The notes beneath the pieces were generated by a model. It saw only the letters and a program-made list of their open reading frames with translations. It did not search any database and was not told the DNA's origin. Shown piece by piece: positions 59,893 through 64,000 of a stretch of 64,000 bases of DNA (positions are counted from its first letter, which is position 1; each line of letters starts with the position of its first letter). This DNA comes from Candidatus Enterococcus huntleyi (GTDB lineage Bacteria; Bacillota; Bacilli; Lactobacillales; Enterococcaceae), in the NCBI RefSeq assembly GCF_009933175.1, contig NZ_MAEJ01000022.1, forward strand, positions 27,789-91,788, read 5' to 3'. Both the position numbers and the translations under genes were made by a program.

Positions 59893-60000
59893 TCTAAGTC
59901 TATGCTTGAGTCAGTGCCTAAGCTAATGCCTAAGTCTGTGCTTAAGTCTGTGTCTAAATTTATATCAACATTTGTGTTTAAACTTATTTTCAAACTTAGA
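59893..60000. repeat. 12-bp minisatellite upstream of fumC
   Basis: Nine direct repeats of a 12-bp unit, consensus (C/T)CTAAGTCTGTG, degenerating toward the right (CTTAAGTCTGTG, TCTAAATTTATA, TTTAAACTTATT, TTCAAACTTAGA). Both strands stay open across it because the period is a multiple of three, but no ribosome site precedes either frame. It lies 125 bp upstream of the fumarase start, in the promoter-containing gap 59795-60125. Confidence 0.8.
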
Positions 60001-60125
60001 TTCCGTCTGACGCTTCGTTTCGCGCTTATCTATTATACCATGAGAATATTTTTCATGAGAAAGTATTTGAGCGATGTAGCGGAATCAAGTATAGTTAAGA
60101 CATGAAAAAAACAGGAGGATGGCAG

Positions 60126-61499
60126 ATGACTTACCGTATAGAGAGAGATTCAATGGGAGAAATTAAGGTTCCGACAGACGCTTTATGGGGACCGCAGACA
60201 CAACGGAGCAAAGAAAATTTTGTGATTGGCTTGGAGAAGATGCCGACACAATTGATTGAATCGTTGGTGCTAATTAAACAAACCGCGGCTGTTGCCAATC
60301 AGCAGGTGGGTAAATTATCAGAAGAAAAGAGTCAGGCGATTTATGCGGCAGCCCAGCAATTACTGGATGATTCAGTATCAATTATGACGCATTTTCCGTT
60401 GTCTGTTTGGCAGACGGGGAGTGGCACGCAGACCAATATGAATGCCAATGAAGTGATTGCGCATCTGGCTAGCAAGCAAGTGCCGATTCATCCGAATGAT
60501 GATGTGAATTGTTCGCAGAGTTCGAATGATGTCTTTCCGACGGCGATGCATGTAGCGGCAGTGACCGCGGTGACGGAAAAATTAATGCCAGTGATTGACC
60601 GCGTCGTGGCACAATTGGAACAATTAGAAGCGACGTATCAATCGACTATCAAGATTGGCCGCACGCATTTGCAAGACGCGACACCGGTGACCTTTGCTCA
60701 AGAGGTGAGTGGCTGGCGTGCGGGCTTACAGCATACGAAAAAAATGTTGGCTTTAACGTTATCTGAAGTTAAACAATTACCAATCGGCGGGACAGCGGTT
60801 GGCACGGGACTGAATGCTTCTAGCGAATATGTGGCGGCGTTTATGACACAGTTGAATCAGAAAACCGGCTTGGATTTTGTCGAGACAGATAATAAATTCC
60901 ATGGCTTAGCTAATAAAGACGCCTTGGTCTTTTTGAGTGGTGCGCTGAAGGCTTTAGCGGCAAATAGTTTGAAAATGGCGAATGATGTCCGTTGGTTGGC
61001 TAGTGGACCGCGCAGTGGTTTTGGTGAGATTACCTTGCCAGCTAATGAACCGGGGAGCTCAATCATGCCCGGGAAAGTTAATCCGACGCAATGTGAAGCC
61101 TTGAGTATGGTGGCTGTGCAGGTGATGGGCAATGATGCGACGATTGGGATTGCGGCGTCACAGGGGAATTTTGAGCTGAATGTTTACATGCCAGTGATTG
61201 CTTACAATTTATTGCAAAGTGTTGATTTGTTAGCCGATAGCTTGTCCTCATTTGAAGAGAAATGTTTGCGGGGACTGACGGTTAATGAAGAAAAAATGGC
61301 GCAGTATGTCAATCAATCCTTGATGTTGGTGACGGCGTTGAATGCCCACATCGGCTATGATAAAGGGGCTGAAATTGCCAAAAAAGCCTTCAATGAAGCC
61401 TTAACTTTAAAAGAAGCGGCCTTGGCGTTAGGCTATGTGACCGAAGAGGAATATGAGCGCTGGGTGAGACCGGAAGAGATGTTAGGTGAAAACGCCTAA
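60126..61499 (+). CDS. fumC: Fumarate hydratase, class II
   Basis: Reversible hydration of fumarate to L-malate, homotetrameric, 457 residues. The superfamily signature [13 protein letters not shown] (about 310-322) and the active-site blocks [13 protein letters not shown] (about 99-111) and [11 protein letters not shown] (about 131-141) are intact. [11 protein letters not shown] appears as [13 protein letters not shown] (about 176-188). The start at 60126 has AGGAGG 8 bases upstream; an ATG eight codons earlier overlaps it. Few lactic acid bacteria keep a TCA cycle. With the malate genes at 8-13 kb, fumarase could link malate, fumarate and arginine or aspartate metabolism. Confidence 0.94.
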   Translation: MTYRIERDSMGEIKVPTDALWGPQTQRSKENFVIGLEKMPTQLIESLVLIKQTAAVANQQVGKLSEEKSQAIYAAAQQLLDDSVSIMTHFPLSVWQTGSGTQTNMNANEVIAHLASKQVPIHPNDDVNCSQSSNDVFPTAMHVAAVTAVTEKLMPVIDRVVAQLEQLEATYQSTIKIGRTHLQDATPVTFAQEVSGWRAGLQHTKKMLALTLSEVKQLPIGGTAVGTGLNASSEYVAAFMTQLNQKTGLDFVETDNKFHGLANKDALVFLSGALKALAANSLKMANDVRWLASGPRSGFGEITLPANEPGSSIMPGKVNPTQCEALSMVAVQVMGNDATIGIAASQGNFELNVYMPVIAYNLLQSVDLLADSLSSFEEKCLRGLTVNEEKMAQYVNQSLMLVTALNAHIGYDKGAEIAKKAFNEALTLKEAALALGYVTEEEYERWVRPEEMLGENA

Positions 61500-61578
61500 T
61501 CGATTGGTAACGTACGTTTTTTTAGTGGATAAATTTGAGGGAAATCAGTAAACAAGATAAAATATTGTGGTATACTAG

Positions 61579-63633
<2,055 letters not shown>

Positions 63634-63639
63634 ATAAAG

Positions 63640-63672
63640 AAAAGCTGAATGCTTAGGCATTCAGCTTTTTTT
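63640..63672 (+). terminator. Terminator of metG
   Basis: AAAAGCTGAATGC pairs with GCATTCAGCTTTTTTT around a 4-base loop. Confidence 0.95.
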
Positions 63673-63681
63673 CAGTGTGCT

Positions 63682-63759
63682 AGACGGATTAGCTATTAAC
63701 TTGATTAAATGAATACATTTAGACGGATTAGCTATTAACTTGATTAAAAGAATACATTC
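63682..63759. repeat. 39-bp tandem duplication after metG
   Basis: Two adjacent copies of a 39-bp unit beginning AGACGGATTAGCTATTAACT differ at two positions. No gene overlaps it. The rest of the window, 63760-64000, is AT-rich with no gene I can support. Confidence 0.85.
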
Positions 63760-64000
63760 AAAAGTAATGTTTAGGAAACATCAAGAAGCAATCTACATGG
63801 AATTCGATGTGTAGACTAAGCTACGTTTATCAATGTGAATCTGATTTCTTCGTGGATGACCGTTTTTTTCTGGAGATATGAAGACTAAAAAATAGTGTCT
63901 TCAATATTTTCTGATGATTTTTTAAGGGAAACGTGGTTTTTGTGTTTTTTGAGGAAAAATAAATTGGAAGTTCGAAATTATACCTGAAAAAATTAAGTAT

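Noticed and set aside
59784..60105. Repeat-rich frames on both strands upstream of fumC
   Set aside because: They result from the 12-bp minisatellite; neither has a ribosome site.

Overview
The window looks like a low-GC Gram-positive chromosome of the Lactobacillales, most likely Enterococcus. Three things point there. A GNAT enzyme at 57891 closely resembles the chromosomal AAC(6')-Ii type of the E. faecium group. The malate locus maeE-maeP / maeK-maeR has the divergent layout described in E. faecalis and Lactobacillus casei. Housekeeping genes with strong AGGAGG ribosome sites (spx, efp, recD2, metG, ccpN plus the PPDK regulator) are also typical. The species cannot be named from sequence reading alone. 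No prophage, rRNA, tRNA, CRISPR array or intact insertion sequence was recognised.

Layout. 1-8 kb: a three-hairpin RNA element, trmL, a histidine phosphatase, recD2, a lipid kinase, a MerR/flavoprotein operon and a GT4 glycosyltransferase. 8-13.3 kb: malate uptake and decarboxylation (maeE, maeP) facing its two-component system (maeK, maeR), with a CcpA-type cre site between. 13.3-17.4 kb: glsB-like gene, spx, efp, a DUF6176-like gene and a FusB-type EF-G-binding protein behind what looks like a leader-peptide attenuator. 17.6-29.5 kb: a beta-mannan/galactoglucomannan oligosaccharide locus with acetyl esterase, 2-epimerase, GH113 mannanase, ABC importer, DUF624 protein, GH36 alpha-galactosidase, GH1 beta-glycosidase and GntR regulator. 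29.6-31.1 kb: PPDK regulatory protein and CcpN. 31.1-32.3 kb: gene-free, with two MITE-like elements. 32.3-37 kb: VOC protein, ankyrin lipoprotein, amidohydrolase, alanine dehydrogenase and a YafQ/DinJ module. 37.4-44.5 kb: a UgpABCE-like importer with an embedded metallo-beta-lactamase-fold protein, then a 5'-nucleotidase-family phosphoesterase.

44.5-54 kb is the accessory core. Three tandem type I toxin-antitoxin cassettes occupy 44.5-46.2 kb; the tiny toxins start at TTG codons and are easily missed. An AI-2E family permease follows. Then come two duplicated LysM surface proteins, one with a long Ser-Asp repeat and a MucBP domain, the other truncated by a stop codon. Both have long, duplicated upstream regions. 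A WYL-domain regulator next door shares a palindrome with both duplicates. 54-64 kb: a His-rich P1B metal ATPase with a textbook promoter-operator, rlmN, aac(6')-like, an NrtR-like Nudix protein, a small membrane protein, a 12-bp minisatellite, fumC and metG.

How the genes work together. The sugar locus can be read as uptake of mannan oligosaccharides followed by deacetylation, debranching, epimerisation and hydrolysis in the cytoplasm. Its GH1 enzyme lacks the lysine of phospho-glycosidases, which fits ABC rather than PTS import. The malate genes are regulated by carbon source and by MaeKR. The most unusual items are the triple type I TA array, the LysM/WYL palindrome group, the FusB leader, and a MaeK whose ATP-binding motifs cannot be recognised.
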